This document shows positions 41,913-50,574 of a DNA stretch of 64,000 nucleotides, piece after piece. Source of the stretch: Alicyclobacillus herbarius DSM 13609 (lineage in GTDB: Bacteria > Bacillota > Bacilli > Alicyclobacillales > Alicyclobacillaceae). The notes under the pieces are model-generated. The model saw only the letters and a program-made list of their open reading frames with translations. It searched no databases and was not told the origin of the DNA. The DNA is taken from positions 62,001-126,000 of the forward strand of contig NZ_AUMH01000005.1 of assembly GCF_000430585.1 (NCBI RefSeq), in the 5' to 3' direction. A program made the translations under genes and the position numbers. Position 1 is the first letter of the stretch; the number at the start of each line of letters is the position of its first letter.

Positions 41913-42596
41913 ATGGATTGGCAGCGGGAGTATATGGCACTGACCGAGAGGGACCGGGAAGAGTTGGCTCGAATTGTCAGCCTGCTGTTTGAACAGACGT
42001 TTCTGCTGCGGGATGTGTGGGATGCCAAGGAACGCCGGACGGTTACGAATCGCGATTACCGGTTTGTGGAACGGGTGCTGCCGGTGTTGCAGGCCTATCT
42101 GGCGGTGAGTGGGTTCCAACTCCAGGTGGATGGTCGGCGGGGCGTGATGGCGCTCTACAATCGCTTTGGCCGCAATCGGGCACGCGTGGACAAGCTGACT
42201 ACCTACGTGCTTTATACCCTGCGGCTCATCTATGACGAGCAGATGGAACAAGCTTCGATGCGGCACGAAGTGGTCATCCCCCTACAGGAGTTGATTGCGA
42301 AACTGCACACCTTGGGCCTGGTGGATAGGAGACTGGCTGCCACGCAGTTGGAACAGACCCTCAACCGGTTGCGCCGACGCGGCATTCTGGCGCGGGTGGC
42401 CGGGAACGCGCGGGATTTGGACAGCCGCTGGCTCATTTACCCGAGTATCACCATTTTGGTTTCGGACGAGCGTATCAACCTCCTCTACGACCGGCTGCAG
42501 GGAAGCCAGAGTGGGACGTTGACAGAGAGCGACGACTTGGGTGTGGAGAACGATCCGGATGAGGAGGCGGACAACGATGTGGAGGTGAATTTATGA
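41913..42596 (+). CDS. jetB: Wadjet anti-plasmid system protein JetB (DUF4194, MukE-like)
   Basis: A 227-residue protein starting three bases after JetA (ATG 41913). It has the MukE-like winged-helix pattern: REELARIVSLLFEQTFLLRDVWDAKERRTVTNRDYRFVERVLPVLQAYLAVSGFQL, then LRRRGILARVAGNARDLDSRWLIYPSITILVSDERINLLYDRL, and an acidic tail. JetB dimers bind the kleisin JetA within the SMC complex. The stop overlaps the JetC start by four bases (ATGA), so the two are translationally coupled. Confidence 0.88.
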   Translation: MDWQREYMALTERDREELARIVSLLFEQTFLLRDVWDAKERRTVTNRDYRFVERVLPVLQAYLAVSGFQLQVDGRRGVMALYNRFGRNRARVDKLTTYVLYTLRLIYDEQMEQASMRHEVVIPLQELIAKLHTLGLVDRRLAATQLEQTLNRLRRRGILARVAGNARDLDSRWLIYPSITILVSDERINLLYDRLQGSQSGTLTESDDLGVENDPDEEADNDVEVNL

Positions 42597-45500
42597 TTCA
42601 GCTGCGACGAATGCTGCTCGTCAATTGGCACTACATCGTCCATCAGGTGTTCGATTTTGAGCAGGTGACGTTCTTGACCGGGAAGAATGGCGCCGGCAAG
42701 TCGACCATTCTGGACGCCTTGCAGTTGGTTGTATTGGGGGACACCAGTGGTCACTACTTCAACAAGGCGGCCAATGACAACTCGAAGCGGACGTTACGCG
42801 GGTATTTGCGCGGCGAGGTGGCGGAAGAGGAGGATCACGGGGTGATATACCTACGTGACGGTCAGTTTTCCTCCTACATTGCCGTCGAGTTTGAGGATAC
42901 ACGCAAGCGGCGGCGTTTTTGTTTTGGTGTGGTCTTCGACAGTTATCCGGACGCAAGTTATGACCACCGGTTTTTCTCTTTCGACGACGCACTCCCTGAC
43001 TTTCACTTTATTCGTGACAACGTGCCCTTGGACATCCAGGCCCTGCGTCAGTGGGGACAACGGCAGCGAAAACGGTTTGAGATGTATGAGAGCAACAAGC
43101 GGTATCAGGAAGTCTTCTTGGCCAAGATGGGTCGTCTCAACGAAAAGTTCCTACGCTTGTTCCGCAAGGCGGTGCCGTTCACGCCGATTATGGACGTGGC
43201 CGGCTTTATCTCGGAGTTTGTCTGCGATGTCAAACACCAAGTGGACATTGAAGACATGCGCGAGAATATTCGTCACTACCGGCGCATGGAACAGGAATTG
43301 GAGCACGTCAAAAAGCGGATTGAGGCGCTTTTGCAGATCCAGGAGACGTACAAGAACCTGGAGACGGTGCGCGGACGGCTGCGCGTGTATCACTATCTGC
43401 TCGATCGCGCCGAGGTCCAGCGCGTGGAGGACGAGGTGACGGCGGCGCAAAACCGCCTGTCGCACTGCCAGACGGCGTTGGACCAGGTGTTGACCGAATT
43501 GACGGCGGCGGATGCAGAACACCACCAATGGCAAGACAAGCGCGACCGATTGGTCGAGGAGCGGGCGCAATCCGATGTGTACGTGAAGCAGCAGACCTTG
43601 CGAGCTGAGCGCCAGCTGCTGGAGACTCAGTACGCCGACATCAGCCGCGCGGGAGCTCGGCAGTCACGACTGTTGACCGAACATCGGGCGCGCTGGCAGG
43701 CGGTGGAGAAGGGCTTGGCCGAGGCGGTGCGCTGGTTCCAGGCACCCGCTCTGCGCGGGGACGGAGTGCCAGGTGGGGCTGGCGCGGGGGCGCAGAATGC
43801 GGCCCTAGCCGCTACAGGCGGCCACGGTGTCGACCTGGAGGCTGAGGCCGACACACTGGGCGCGGTGGCTTCCGAGTATGAACAAGCTCTCCGCCACTTA
43901 CGGATGGCCCTGGCCGCGCTGCCGACCGGCTACGTGTGGCAGGGACGCACGCTCGTGGACGTGGATGTGGAGGCTTGTCGCATTGACCTGGGGGCCCTCG
44001 CCGAAGCGGTGGAGCACTTTGAAACGGTGCACGAGGCACTGGTGGACGCCCATCGCCGGATTCGCGACGGGTTGGGCGCTTGGGAACAGGAGATGAGGGA
44101 TTTACAGCAATCCATCGCCGAATTGCGCCGTGGCATCAAGCAGTACGATGCGCCCATTGTGCGTTTGCGCCAGGTGCTGCGCGAGGGATTGAAACGTCAG
44201 ACCGGGCAGGATGTGCCAGTGGAGATTTTCGCCGACTTGCTGGAGGTGAAAAATCCAGAATGGCAGCCGGCCATCGAAGGGTATCTGCATACGCAACGCT
44301 TCTATCTCATCGTCCCGCCGGAACACTTTATCGCCGCCCTGCGCATTTATGACGAGGTCAAGCGGATCGATAAAGTGTTCGACGTAGGTCTGGTGGATAT
44401 CGGGAAGATTCTTGAGGAGCACCCGCAGCGGATGCCGGGTTGTTTGGCCGAAGAGGTGGAGACGGACAACCCGTATGCACGGGCCTACGCTGATTTCCTG
44501 TTGGGCCGCGTCATCAAGTGCGACCGGGTGGAAGATTTACGTCAACACCGTACCAGCATTACGCGTGACGGGATGCTCTACCAAAGCTTTGTGGCGCGCC
44601 AGTTGAACCCACGCCGCTGGCAGACGATGTATATCGGGAAACGGGCGATTGCTCAGCAGCTCGAGCAGAAGACATCACGCCTGGCCTTTGTGGAGCAAGC
44701 CTGCGAGCGCTGGCGGCCGCGTCTGCAGCAGGCACAGGGGTGGAGTCGGCAAGCCGTTCTCACTGGGGCGGATGTTGAAGCAGCCCGCGAGACGGACGCA
44801 CGCCTGGCGGAACTGGCCGCTTTGCAAGAAAAACTGCGCGAGGTGTTGGACAGGCTCGGGTCGCTCGACCTCACGTACTTGGCGTCGCTCGAAGCGCAGA
44901 TTGCGGAGTGCGACCAGGAACTCGCCCACATCCGCGCGCGCATGGATGACTTGCAGCGTCGCCGGGGGAACCTTGTCGGCGAGCGGGATCGCCTAGAAGG
45001 AGAGGTGCTGCCCGAGTTGAACCAACGGCTGCAAGACGCCAAATTACGCCTCGCCTCCCAGCACGATCCGCTGTTCGCTGCGGACATTGGTGAGCCTCGC
45101 TACCAACAGGAAATGGAGCGGTTAGGGTCGGTCGACACGCTTGTAGCCAACTTCGCCCGCCAGCGCTCAACCGACGCGAATCGTGAACAGGAGTACCAAC
45201 GGGAACTGATTGACCAGCGAGCGGCGTATAACAGGCAGTTTTTGGCCGGGTTTGACATTCAGCGCAGAGACAACGATGCGTACGAGGAAGAACTCCGTTG
45301 GCTCACCGAATCCCAGGCGACCGAGTACGAGGAGAAGATTCGCGAAGCCAAGGAGCGCGCTCAAATCCAGTTCCAGGAGGACTTCATCAGTAAGCTGCGC
45401 AGTAACATCGAGACGGTGGAGCAGCAGATTCGCGATCTGAACCACGCGATTCAGAGTGTGCCGTTTGGTCGTGATCGCTACCACTTTGCTGTGCGGCCGA

Positions 45501-46102
45501 ATCCGCAGTATGAGCGCTTCTACCGCATGATTACGGATGATATGCTGCTCGAGGGCTACGGGTTGTTCTCGCAGTCGTTCCAAGAGCGGCACGGAGATAC
45601 GATTGAAGAACTGTTCCGGAACATCGTCGATGTGGACGAGCAAGACCCGATGGTGCAGACAGAACTGGAGAACAATCTGAAGCGGTTTACCGATTATCGG
45701 ACGTACCTTGATTTTGACCTGGTGGTCAAAGACGAGGAAGGGCGCCAATCCCGACTCTCCCGGGTGATTGCGAAAAAGTCTGGGGGTGAGACGCAAACTC
45801 CGTTTTACATTTCCGTGCTCGCTTCGTTCGCCCAGATGTACCGCGTGCGCCAGATGGGTTTGGATAATACGCTGCGCCTGATTGTGTTCGACGAGGCGTA
45901 CAGCAAGATGGACCATCAGCGCATTCGCGAGAGCATCCGCCTCACACGTGAACTCGGGCTGCAGTTGGTTCTTTCCGCGCCGACTGAGAAAATTGCGGAT
46001 ATTGTCCCGCACGTGGACAGAACCCTGGTCGTGACACGCATCCGCAGCGAGACGCGCGTGTCCGCGTTTGACGCCAAACGGCAGGGGGTCAAGTTAGGGT
46101 GA
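42593..46102 (+). CDS. jetC: Wadjet anti-plasmid system SMC-like ATPase JetC
   Basis: An 1169-residue SMC/MukB-like ATPase. Walker A is GKNGAGKSTILDAL (residues 30-43). Two long coiled coils surround a hinge-like globular region near residues 520-690 (VEIFADLLEVKNPEWQPAIEGYLHTQRFYLIVPPEHF). At the C-terminus the ABC signature KKSGGETQTPFYISV (~1062) and Walker B LRLIVFDEAYSKMD (~1098-1111) complete the head. JetC dimers extrude DNA loops and recognise small circular DNA, handing it to JetD for cleavage. The length is normal and no key motif is missing. Confidence 0.92.
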   Translation: MIQLRRMLLVNWHYIVHQVFDFEQVTFLTGKNGAGKSTILDALQLVVLGDTSGHYFNKAANDNSKRTLRGYLRGEVAEEEDHGVIYLRDGQFSSYIAVEFEDTRKRRRFCFGVVFDSYPDASYDHRFFSFDDALPDFHFIRDNVPLDIQALRQWGQRQRKRFEMYESNKRYQEVFLAKMGRLNEKFLRLFRKAVPFTPIMDVAGFISEFVCDVKHQVDIEDMRENIRHYRRMEQELEHVKKRIEALLQIQETYKNLETVRGRLRVYHYLLDRAEVQRVEDEVTAAQNRLSHCQTALDQVLTELTAADAEHHQWQDKRDRLVEERAQSDVYVKQQTLRAERQLLETQYADISRAGARQSRLLTEHRARWQAVEKGLAEAVRWFQAPALRGDGVPGGAGAGAQNAALAATGGHGVDLEAEADTLGAVASEYEQALRHLRMALAALPTGYVWQGRTLVDVDVEACRIDLGALAEAVEHFETVHEALVDAHRRIRDGLGAWEQEMRDLQQSIAELRRGIKQYDAPIVRLRQVLREGLKRQTGQDVPVEIFADLLEVKNPEWQPAIEGYLHTQRFYLIVPPEHFIAALRIYDEVKRIDKVFDVGLVDIGKILEEHPQRMPGCLAEEVETDNPYARAYADFLLGRVIKCDRVEDLRQHRTSITRDGMLYQSFVARQLNPRRWQTMYIGKRAIAQQLEQKTSRLAFVEQACERWRPRLQQAQGWSRQAVLTGADVEAARETDARLAELAALQEKLREVLDRLGSLDLTYLASLEAQIAECDQELAHIRARMDDLQRRRGNLVGERDRLEGEVLPELNQRLQDAKLRLASQHDPLFAADIGEPRYQQEMERLGSVDTLVANFARQRSTDANREQEYQRELIDQRAAYNRQFLAGFDIQRRDNDAYEEELRWLTESQATEYEEKIREAKERAQIQFQEDFISKLRSNIETVEQQIRDLNHAIQSVPFGRDRYHFAVRPNPQYERFYRMITDDMLLEGYGLFSQSFQERHGDTIEELFRNIVDVDEQDPMVQTELENNLKRFTDYRTYLDFDLVVKDEEGRQSRLSRVIAKKSGGETQTPFYISVLASFAQMYRVRQMGLDNTLRLIVFDEAYSKMDHQRIRESIRLTRELGLQLVLSAPTEKIADIVPHVDRTLVVTRIRSETRVSAFDAKRQGVKLG

Positions 46103-47370
46103 CGAGATCGCCGTGGGCAGAACGAGTGGTCGCCGAGCTTCTGCATCGCTACGAGTCCAGCAAGGCGTTTGCGCTGGGTCAGCCGACTGCACGCAGGGTT
46201 CAACTGCGCATTGAGGAGCGCTTCGTGCCTGGCTATCTATCCGGCTTGGCCGATCCGGACCTAATTCATGCGTTTCACGCGGACCTGGTGGGCCTTGAAC
46301 GGACCGGCGTGCTGGAACTGAAGTGGGTGAAGCATGAGGAGGGCAATCTGCTCGAGCGGGTGTATCTACAGTGGTCGGGTATTGAGCGTGCCTACGCGTG
46401 GTTGGGGCGGCGGCCATTGCGGGACGAATTGGCCGACATCGCGACGGAGTTGGAGGCATGGCGCCCGCGCTTGCGTACATCGTGGCTGCAGCAGTGGCTG
46501 GACGATGTGCTCGTTCACCTCCGCGAGCAGGGGCGTTTTCCAACCAGTCTGTTGCCTGTGGAAGCGGATCGGCGTCAGTTGCTTTTGGCCGCTTTGGCCG
46601 GATGGGTGGATAAGGGTGACGAAGAGATGACCCTGCGCTTGTTCTCAAAGCGCTATTTGCGTGACAGTAAGGCGTTTGAACGCCAGGTGCAAGAGCGCTT
46701 TTTGGCCGTTGTACGCCGTTACTGGCCACCCGCACAGCGTCTGCTTGAGGTGGGAGTGGGCGACGCGGAGTTGCTGGCGGAGTTAGGCATCTCGACAAGT
46801 CACGACGATGTCGCGTTTGCCGGACCGCTCGGGCTTCGTCTCGACGGCCACGAGGTGGATGTCTCTTCGTTTCCTTATGGACTTGCGCTGGGGACGGAAT
46901 CACTGCGCAAGTTTCATGTCGTGTCAGCGCCCATCCAGCGCGTCATCACGATTGAAAATAAAGCCAACTACCGGTACTATGTGCGACAAGACAGGGCGCG
47001 TGACGAACTCGTGGTTTATCTGGCCGGATTCGCGAGTCCGGCGGTGCGCAGGTTGTTGCAGGCGGTCCGCGAGTGCTTTCTGACCCGGAGACAGCCCTTG
47101 CCGCGCCTTCAGCATTGGGGCGATTTGGACTACGGGGGCATCCTCATTCTGCAACACCTGCGCGAGTCGGTCTGGCCCGAAGCCATCTCCTGGCGGATGG
47201 AGCCGGTGTGGCTGGACAAGCTGCGGGAGTACGTGGCACCGTTTGATGCCCGTTATCGGGACAAGTTGGCGAGGTTGCTGGAAGACGAGCGGTATGTAGC
47301 CGAATGGCCACTCGTGCGAAAACTGCTCGAGGTCGGCGGGACTCTGGAGCAGGAAGCGTTTTTGGTGTAG
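46099..47370 (+). CDS. jetD: Wadjet anti-plasmid system nuclease JetD (Toprim)
   Basis: A 423-residue protein starting at GTG 46099, overlapping the JetC stop by four bases. The N-terminal ~170 residues are a helical/winged-helix region (ERVVAELLHRYESSKAFALGQPTARRVQLRIEERF). The C-terminal half is a Toprim fold like topoisomerase VI A: the metal-binding Glu in TIENKANYRYYV (~residue 285) and the acidic pair in HWGDLDYGGILILQHLRE (~338-345). JetD cuts plasmid DNA after capture by the SMC complex. All catalytic residues expected for activity are visible. Confidence 0.9.
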   Translation: MTRSPWAERVVAELLHRYESSKAFALGQPTARRVQLRIEERFVPGYLSGLADPDLIHAFHADLVGLERTGVLELKWVKHEEGNLLERVYLQWSGIERAYAWLGRRPLRDELADIATELEAWRPRLRTSWLQQWLDDVLVHLREQGRFPTSLLPVEADRRQLLLAALAGWVDKGDEEMTLRLFSKRYLRDSKAFERQVQERFLAVVRRYWPPAQRLLEVGVGDAELLAELGISTSHDDVAFAGPLGLRLDGHEVDVSSFPYGLALGTESLRKFHVVSAPIQRVITIENKANYRYYVRQDRARDELVVYLAGFASPAVRRLLQAVRECFLTRRQPLPRLQHWGDLDYGGILILQHLRESVWPEAISWRMEPVWLDKLREYVAPFDARYRDKLARLLEDERYVAEWPLVRKLLEVGGTLEQEAFLV

Positions 47371-47697
47371 GGTGCACGCCGGCACCGTAGGATGCTTTCG
47401 GTGGACTCATTGTTCGTTTTCAGCCGTTTTTTATCTGCCTCTGCCCGTCTGCGGAACAGAGAATGGCGCCGATTTCAGGGTGCAGGCAGAGAATACGTTG
47501 GTGGCCAAAACAAGATGAAAAGCCGCACTGATGTAGAACAACTCTCCCATCGGTTATGGACGCTCTCGTTTTCCTGCGGTATCCTGTTCGTGAGGTCAAG
47601 CTTGAACATCCTGGAGACCGTGGGAGTGCGTTATGGAGCCTCGTCCGCCGGGCAAGTGGTCCTCGCCCAGCAGCGGCCCGATTGCAAGTTGATACTT
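47371..47697 (+). other. Gene-free stretch after the Wadjet operon
   Basis: I see no recognisable gene on either strand. A short inverted repeat GGTGC/GCACC follows the JetD stop directly, but without a T-run. Short open frames here have no ribosome binding sites and no family resemblance that I can identify. Confidence 0.5.
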
Positions 47698-48033
47698 CTA
47701 ATGCACAATCCGGTTGCGTAGTTCCTGGAGGCGATTCCACTGTTTCCGTAAGAGGTCCAGGCGCTGATCAAACGGAATGGTATCCCAGTGCTCGTACAGG
47801 TGTCGATTGGCCTCCTCAAAGCGTTCAATGGTATTAAAGAATGCTTCCGACCGTTTGTCGTAATACTTTTCGTCCGCGTAAGACCGCTCTGCGATTTGCT
47901 CAAGTCGGTGCTGCTGTTTCTCCAGGATGGCGTCAATCTCCGCTTCGTCTAACCGGTTCCAAGCGTTCATCAAGGCCTGATTCGCCAGTTCGTAACTCTG
48001 CAGCGTCTGAGCAATAACTTCCTCGTTTTTCAC
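47698..48033 (-). CDS. Hypothetical small helical protein
   Basis: A 111-residue protein starting at GTG 48033, seven bases after AAAGGAG, so translation is likely. It appears wholly alpha-helical and highly charged (RLDEAEIDAILEKQQHRLEQIAERSYADEKYYDKRSEAFFNTIERFEEANRHLYEHW), with aromatic-rich segments and no membrane helix or Cys. I do not recognise a family. The composition resembles small structural or coiled-coil adaptor proteins. It is transcribed away from the repeat protein at 48261, with which it may share a divergent promoter region. Confidence 0.6.
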   Translation of the reverse strand: MKNEEVIAQTLQSYELANQALMNAWNRLDEAEIDAILEKQQHRLEQIAERSYADEKYYDKRSEAFFNTIERFEEANRHLYEHWDTIPFDQRLDLLRKQWNRLQELRNRIVH

Positions 48034-48260
48034 ATTTTGGCTCCTTTCCTCATCTGGACTTTGTTGCTAGGATGTCACGCGCTGCCGAAAAACATGTGAC
48101 CAAGACGGCATTGGTTGAGCGCGAGCAGCCATAACCAGCCATCTGGACACCCCCTCTCGTCGCCGTGGATGTGGTAGATGGGGCAAATACAGGGAGCCAC
48201 AAAAAAACAGCAAACCTGGCCACATTGCGTCGGGCCAGGTAGAAAACAGGGGGCGACCAA

Positions 48261-48812
48261 ATGGACCCAGAATTAAAGGCTTTTCTGGAAGGGATGGAAG
48301 GCCGTCTTATCGACCGACTGGACCAAAAGGTGGACGAGGGGTTACAACGTGTCAGGTTGCAGCTCGTCGAGACGATGGACGAAAAGCTGCAGGCTATGGA
48401 ACAGCGTCTGGATGTGAAGATGGACGAAAAGCTGCAGGATATGGAACAGCGTCTGGATGTGAAGATGGACGAAAAGCTGCAGGATATGGAACAGCGTCTG
48501 GATGCGAAGATGGACGAAAAGCTGCAGGATATGGAACAGCGCCTGGATGCGAAGATGGACGCGAAGCTGCAGGATATGGAACAGCGGTTCCATGGAACCC
48601 TGCAGGAATTTGCGTCACAGATTTTGGATCAGGTTAACGTTAAGACAAATCAATTACTTAAAGAAGTCAATCAGGTCAGCCGAGACTTGCGAGATGTAAA
48701 GGAAAGGCTTGAGCACATTGAAGGTATGGTCCTTCGTCACGAAAAAATTCTGGACATCCATACCCATAAGATCGCGGTGATTGAGCAGGAAATGGAGATC
48801 GCGCGGCGGTAA
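48261..48812 (+). CDS. Coiled-coil protein with 15-residue tandem repeats
   Basis: A 183-residue protein, ATG 48261 after AGGGGG. The N-terminal ~38 residues are helical. Then five tandem units of 15 residues follow (consensus MDEKLQDMEQRLDVK, residues 39-113), the last partly diverged, and a C-terminal helical region (QVSRDLRDVKERLEHIEGMVLRHEKILDIHTHKIAVIEQE). The heptad-like spacing predicts a continuous coiled coil throughout. There is no signal peptide or membrane helix. The 45-bp DNA repeats are nearly identical, so copy number could vary between strains. Function is unknown. Confidence 0.7.
   Translation: MDPELKAFLEGMEGRLIDRLDQKVDEGLQRVRLQLVETMDEKLQAMEQRLDVKMDEKLQDMEQRLDVKMDEKLQDMEQRLDAKMDEKLQDMEQRLDAKMDAKLQDMEQRFHGTLQEFASQILDQVNVKTNQLLKEVNQVSRDLRDVKERLEHIEGMVLRHEKILDIHTHKIAVIEQEMEIARR
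48375..48599 (+). repeat. In-frame 45-bp tandem repeats within the coiled-coil gene
   Basis: Five units begin at 48375, 48420, 48465, 48510 and 48555. The middle units differ by only a few bases (for example GTG/GCG in the Val/Ala codon), and the fifth diverges in its second half. The period is 15 codons, so gain or loss of a unit keeps the frame. Confidence 0.92.
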
Positions 48813-48989
48813 GCCCGTGGATGGGGAAAATCGCTGCGTTTGTTCGAGCGCTGTAACCTTCCGTTTCATAGCGTGGTTTTCGGGCAGCGTTTCGATGGCA
48901 CCCTTCCAGGGACACCGCCTTTATGCAGGCGGCGTCACTGGTGTATTCAAGGTTACAGTGTTGGCACGTGACCGCCCGATTTTCGGTGT

Positions 48990-50429
48990 CTATCTCCCAT
49001 AATAAACCGCGCAGGTCTTCACCTGGCTGTAAAAGTCCAGCGCTGCCTGGCCCTGTTCGCGGGTGTGGGAGCTGGACCACTTCATGCCGCCAAACGGAGC
49101 CTGGTACTCGACCCCAGCCGTTTCCAGGTTGATGCGGACCATGCCTGCCTCGACCTCGTCGAGAAAGCGCAGGCCGTACGCAAGATTTTGCGTAAAGATG
49201 GAGGCGGAGAGCCCGTACATGGTCTGGTTGCAAAGGGCAATCGCCTCTTCGACATCGGCTACAGGTAGGAGCGTGGCCAACGGTCCGAAGATCTCTTCCT
49301 GCACCAACGGGTGATTGGCTTCCACCCCGGTCGCCAACAGGGGCCGGACGTAGTAGCCGTTTGCCACGTCGACGGTGGTGGGACCAACGGCCAACGTCTG
49401 GGCATCCGCCTCCACCTGTTTCACGTACGATTGCACCTTATCGTATTGGGCCTTCGACGCTACCGGTCCCAAGTAGGACTTGGCGTCGAGCGCGTGGCCC
49501 AAAGGCGCCTGTTCCAGTCCTTTGGCCAACGCCTGTACCAAGGTATCGAACACGGTCATTTCTACAAAGATGCGGCTGGTCGCCGTGCATTTTTGCCCGG
49601 CGGATCGGAAGGCACCACTGAGGATGGCCGGAACCGCCACGTCGAGGTTTGCGTCGGCGAGCACGATGGCGGCGTTTTTTCCGCCCATCTCCGTCTGATA
49701 TTTGATGTTGCGGCTGGCGCATGCGGCGGCCACTTGACGGCCGGTTTGGGTCGATCCGGTGAAGCTGACGGCATCGACATCCGCTTCTTCCACCAGTGCC
49801 CGGCCCACGTCCTGACCGCGGCCGATGACCAGATTTAACACCCCGGCCGGCAAACCGGCTGCGGCAAACAGCTCCGTCACGCGGGTGGCGGTCAGTGAAG
49901 CGGTCTCGGCCGGTTTCCAGACGACCGTGTTCCCGCAGATGAGGGCGGGGGCAATCTTCCAGATAGGGATGGCCACTGGGAAGTTCCACGGGGTGATGAT
50001 TCCCACCACCCCGAGCGGTACGCGCCGGGTGTATTGGAGCACCTGGCCAGCCGTGGAGGGGATGACGTCGCCGACGGCGCGGACGCCCTCCGCCGCATAG
50101 TAGCGCAGGAGGTGGATGCCGCGGGTTACCTCTCCGCGCATTTCAGAAATGGGTTTGCCCATCTCCGTGCTGGCCAACTGGGCCACTTCGTCCGCGTGCT
50201 GTTCCAGGGCCTGGGCCAATTTATACAGTACCTCGCCGCGCGCTGCGCCGGTCAGCCCGGCCCATCGTGGCAGGGCTTGCCGAGCGGCTTCTGCCGCCTG
50301 CTGCACGTCCGCAGGGGCGGAAAACACCACGGTCCCCACGTGCTCCTGAGTGTTGGATGGGTTCACCACCGTCAACTCGTCAGCCTTAGGCACAATCCAC
50401 TCGCCGCCAATCCAGTTCTTTGAGTTCAT
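48990..50429 (-). CDS. NAD(P)-dependent aldehyde dehydrogenase (possible 2-oxoglutarate semialdehyde type)
   Basis: A 479-residue enzyme; ATG 50429 follows GGAGGTGG, and upstream codons to 50486 are not needed. Catalytic Cys281 lies in GAFRSAGQKCTATSRIFVE and the general base Glu247 in TEMGGKNAAIV. The cofactor region is TPWNFPVAIPIWKIAPAL with GSTQTG. The variant GQKCTATSR is frequent in 2-oxoglutarate (alpha-ketoglutaric) semialdehyde dehydrogenases of sugar-acid pathways. The setting beside two sugar-acid dehydratases supports such a role, but the aldehyde is not certain. Confidence 0.85.
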   Translation of the reverse strand: MNSKNWIGGEWIVPKADELTVVNPSNTQEHVGTVVFSAPADVQQAAEAARQALPRWAGLTGAARGEVLYKLAQALEQHADEVAQLASTEMGKPISEMRGEVTRGIHLLRYYAAEGVRAVGDVIPSTAGQVLQYTRRVPLGVVGIITPWNFPVAIPIWKIAPALICGNTVVWKPAETASLTATRVTELFAAAGLPAGVLNLVIGRGQDVGRALVEEADVDAVSFTGSTQTGRQVAAACASRNIKYQTEMGGKNAAIVLADANLDVAVPAILSGAFRSAGQKCTATSRIFVEMTVFDTLVQALAKGLEQAPLGHALDAKSYLGPVASKAQYDKVQSYVKQVEADAQTLAVGPTTVDVANGYYVRPLLATGVEANHPLVQEEIFGPLATLLPVADVEEAIALCNQTMYGLSASIFTQNLAYGLRFLDEVEAGMVRINLETAGVEYQAPFGGMKWSSSHTREQGQAALDFYSQVKTCAVYYGR

Positions 50430-50574
50430 TTGGCCACCTCCAGAAACGTCAATTCGCTGCATCCGGAACGAGTGCCTGTATTCCATACGAACATTGGCAG
50501 AAAAACCATTACGACCGATACCAATGCCGAGCAGGTGCTGAACCCGCGACTAGGCTTTTGGGGCCTATCATTTC

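Noticed and set aside
42593-46102. Interpretation of the SMC-like gene as chromosomal MukB/condensin
   Set aside because: The neighbouring DUF5716-like, DUF4194-like and Toprim JetD genes fit Wadjet; MukBEF and Smc-ScpAB clusters have no JetD.
47420-47740. Possible gene on the minus strand after the Wadjet operon
   Set aside because: There is no ribosome binding site or recognisable domain, and it overlaps the start of a better-supported reverse-strand gene.
48375-48599. Regular repeats that might suggest a CRISPR array
   Set aside because: The units are directly adjacent, with no spacers, have a 45-bp period and encode a continuous coiled coil.
48820-48990. Minus-strand frame with a CxxC-like segment (VTCQHCNLEYTSDAAC), possible TnpB zinc-finger relic
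   Set aside because: The frame is short, lacks catalytic TnpB motifs or element ends, and the likeness is too weak to call.
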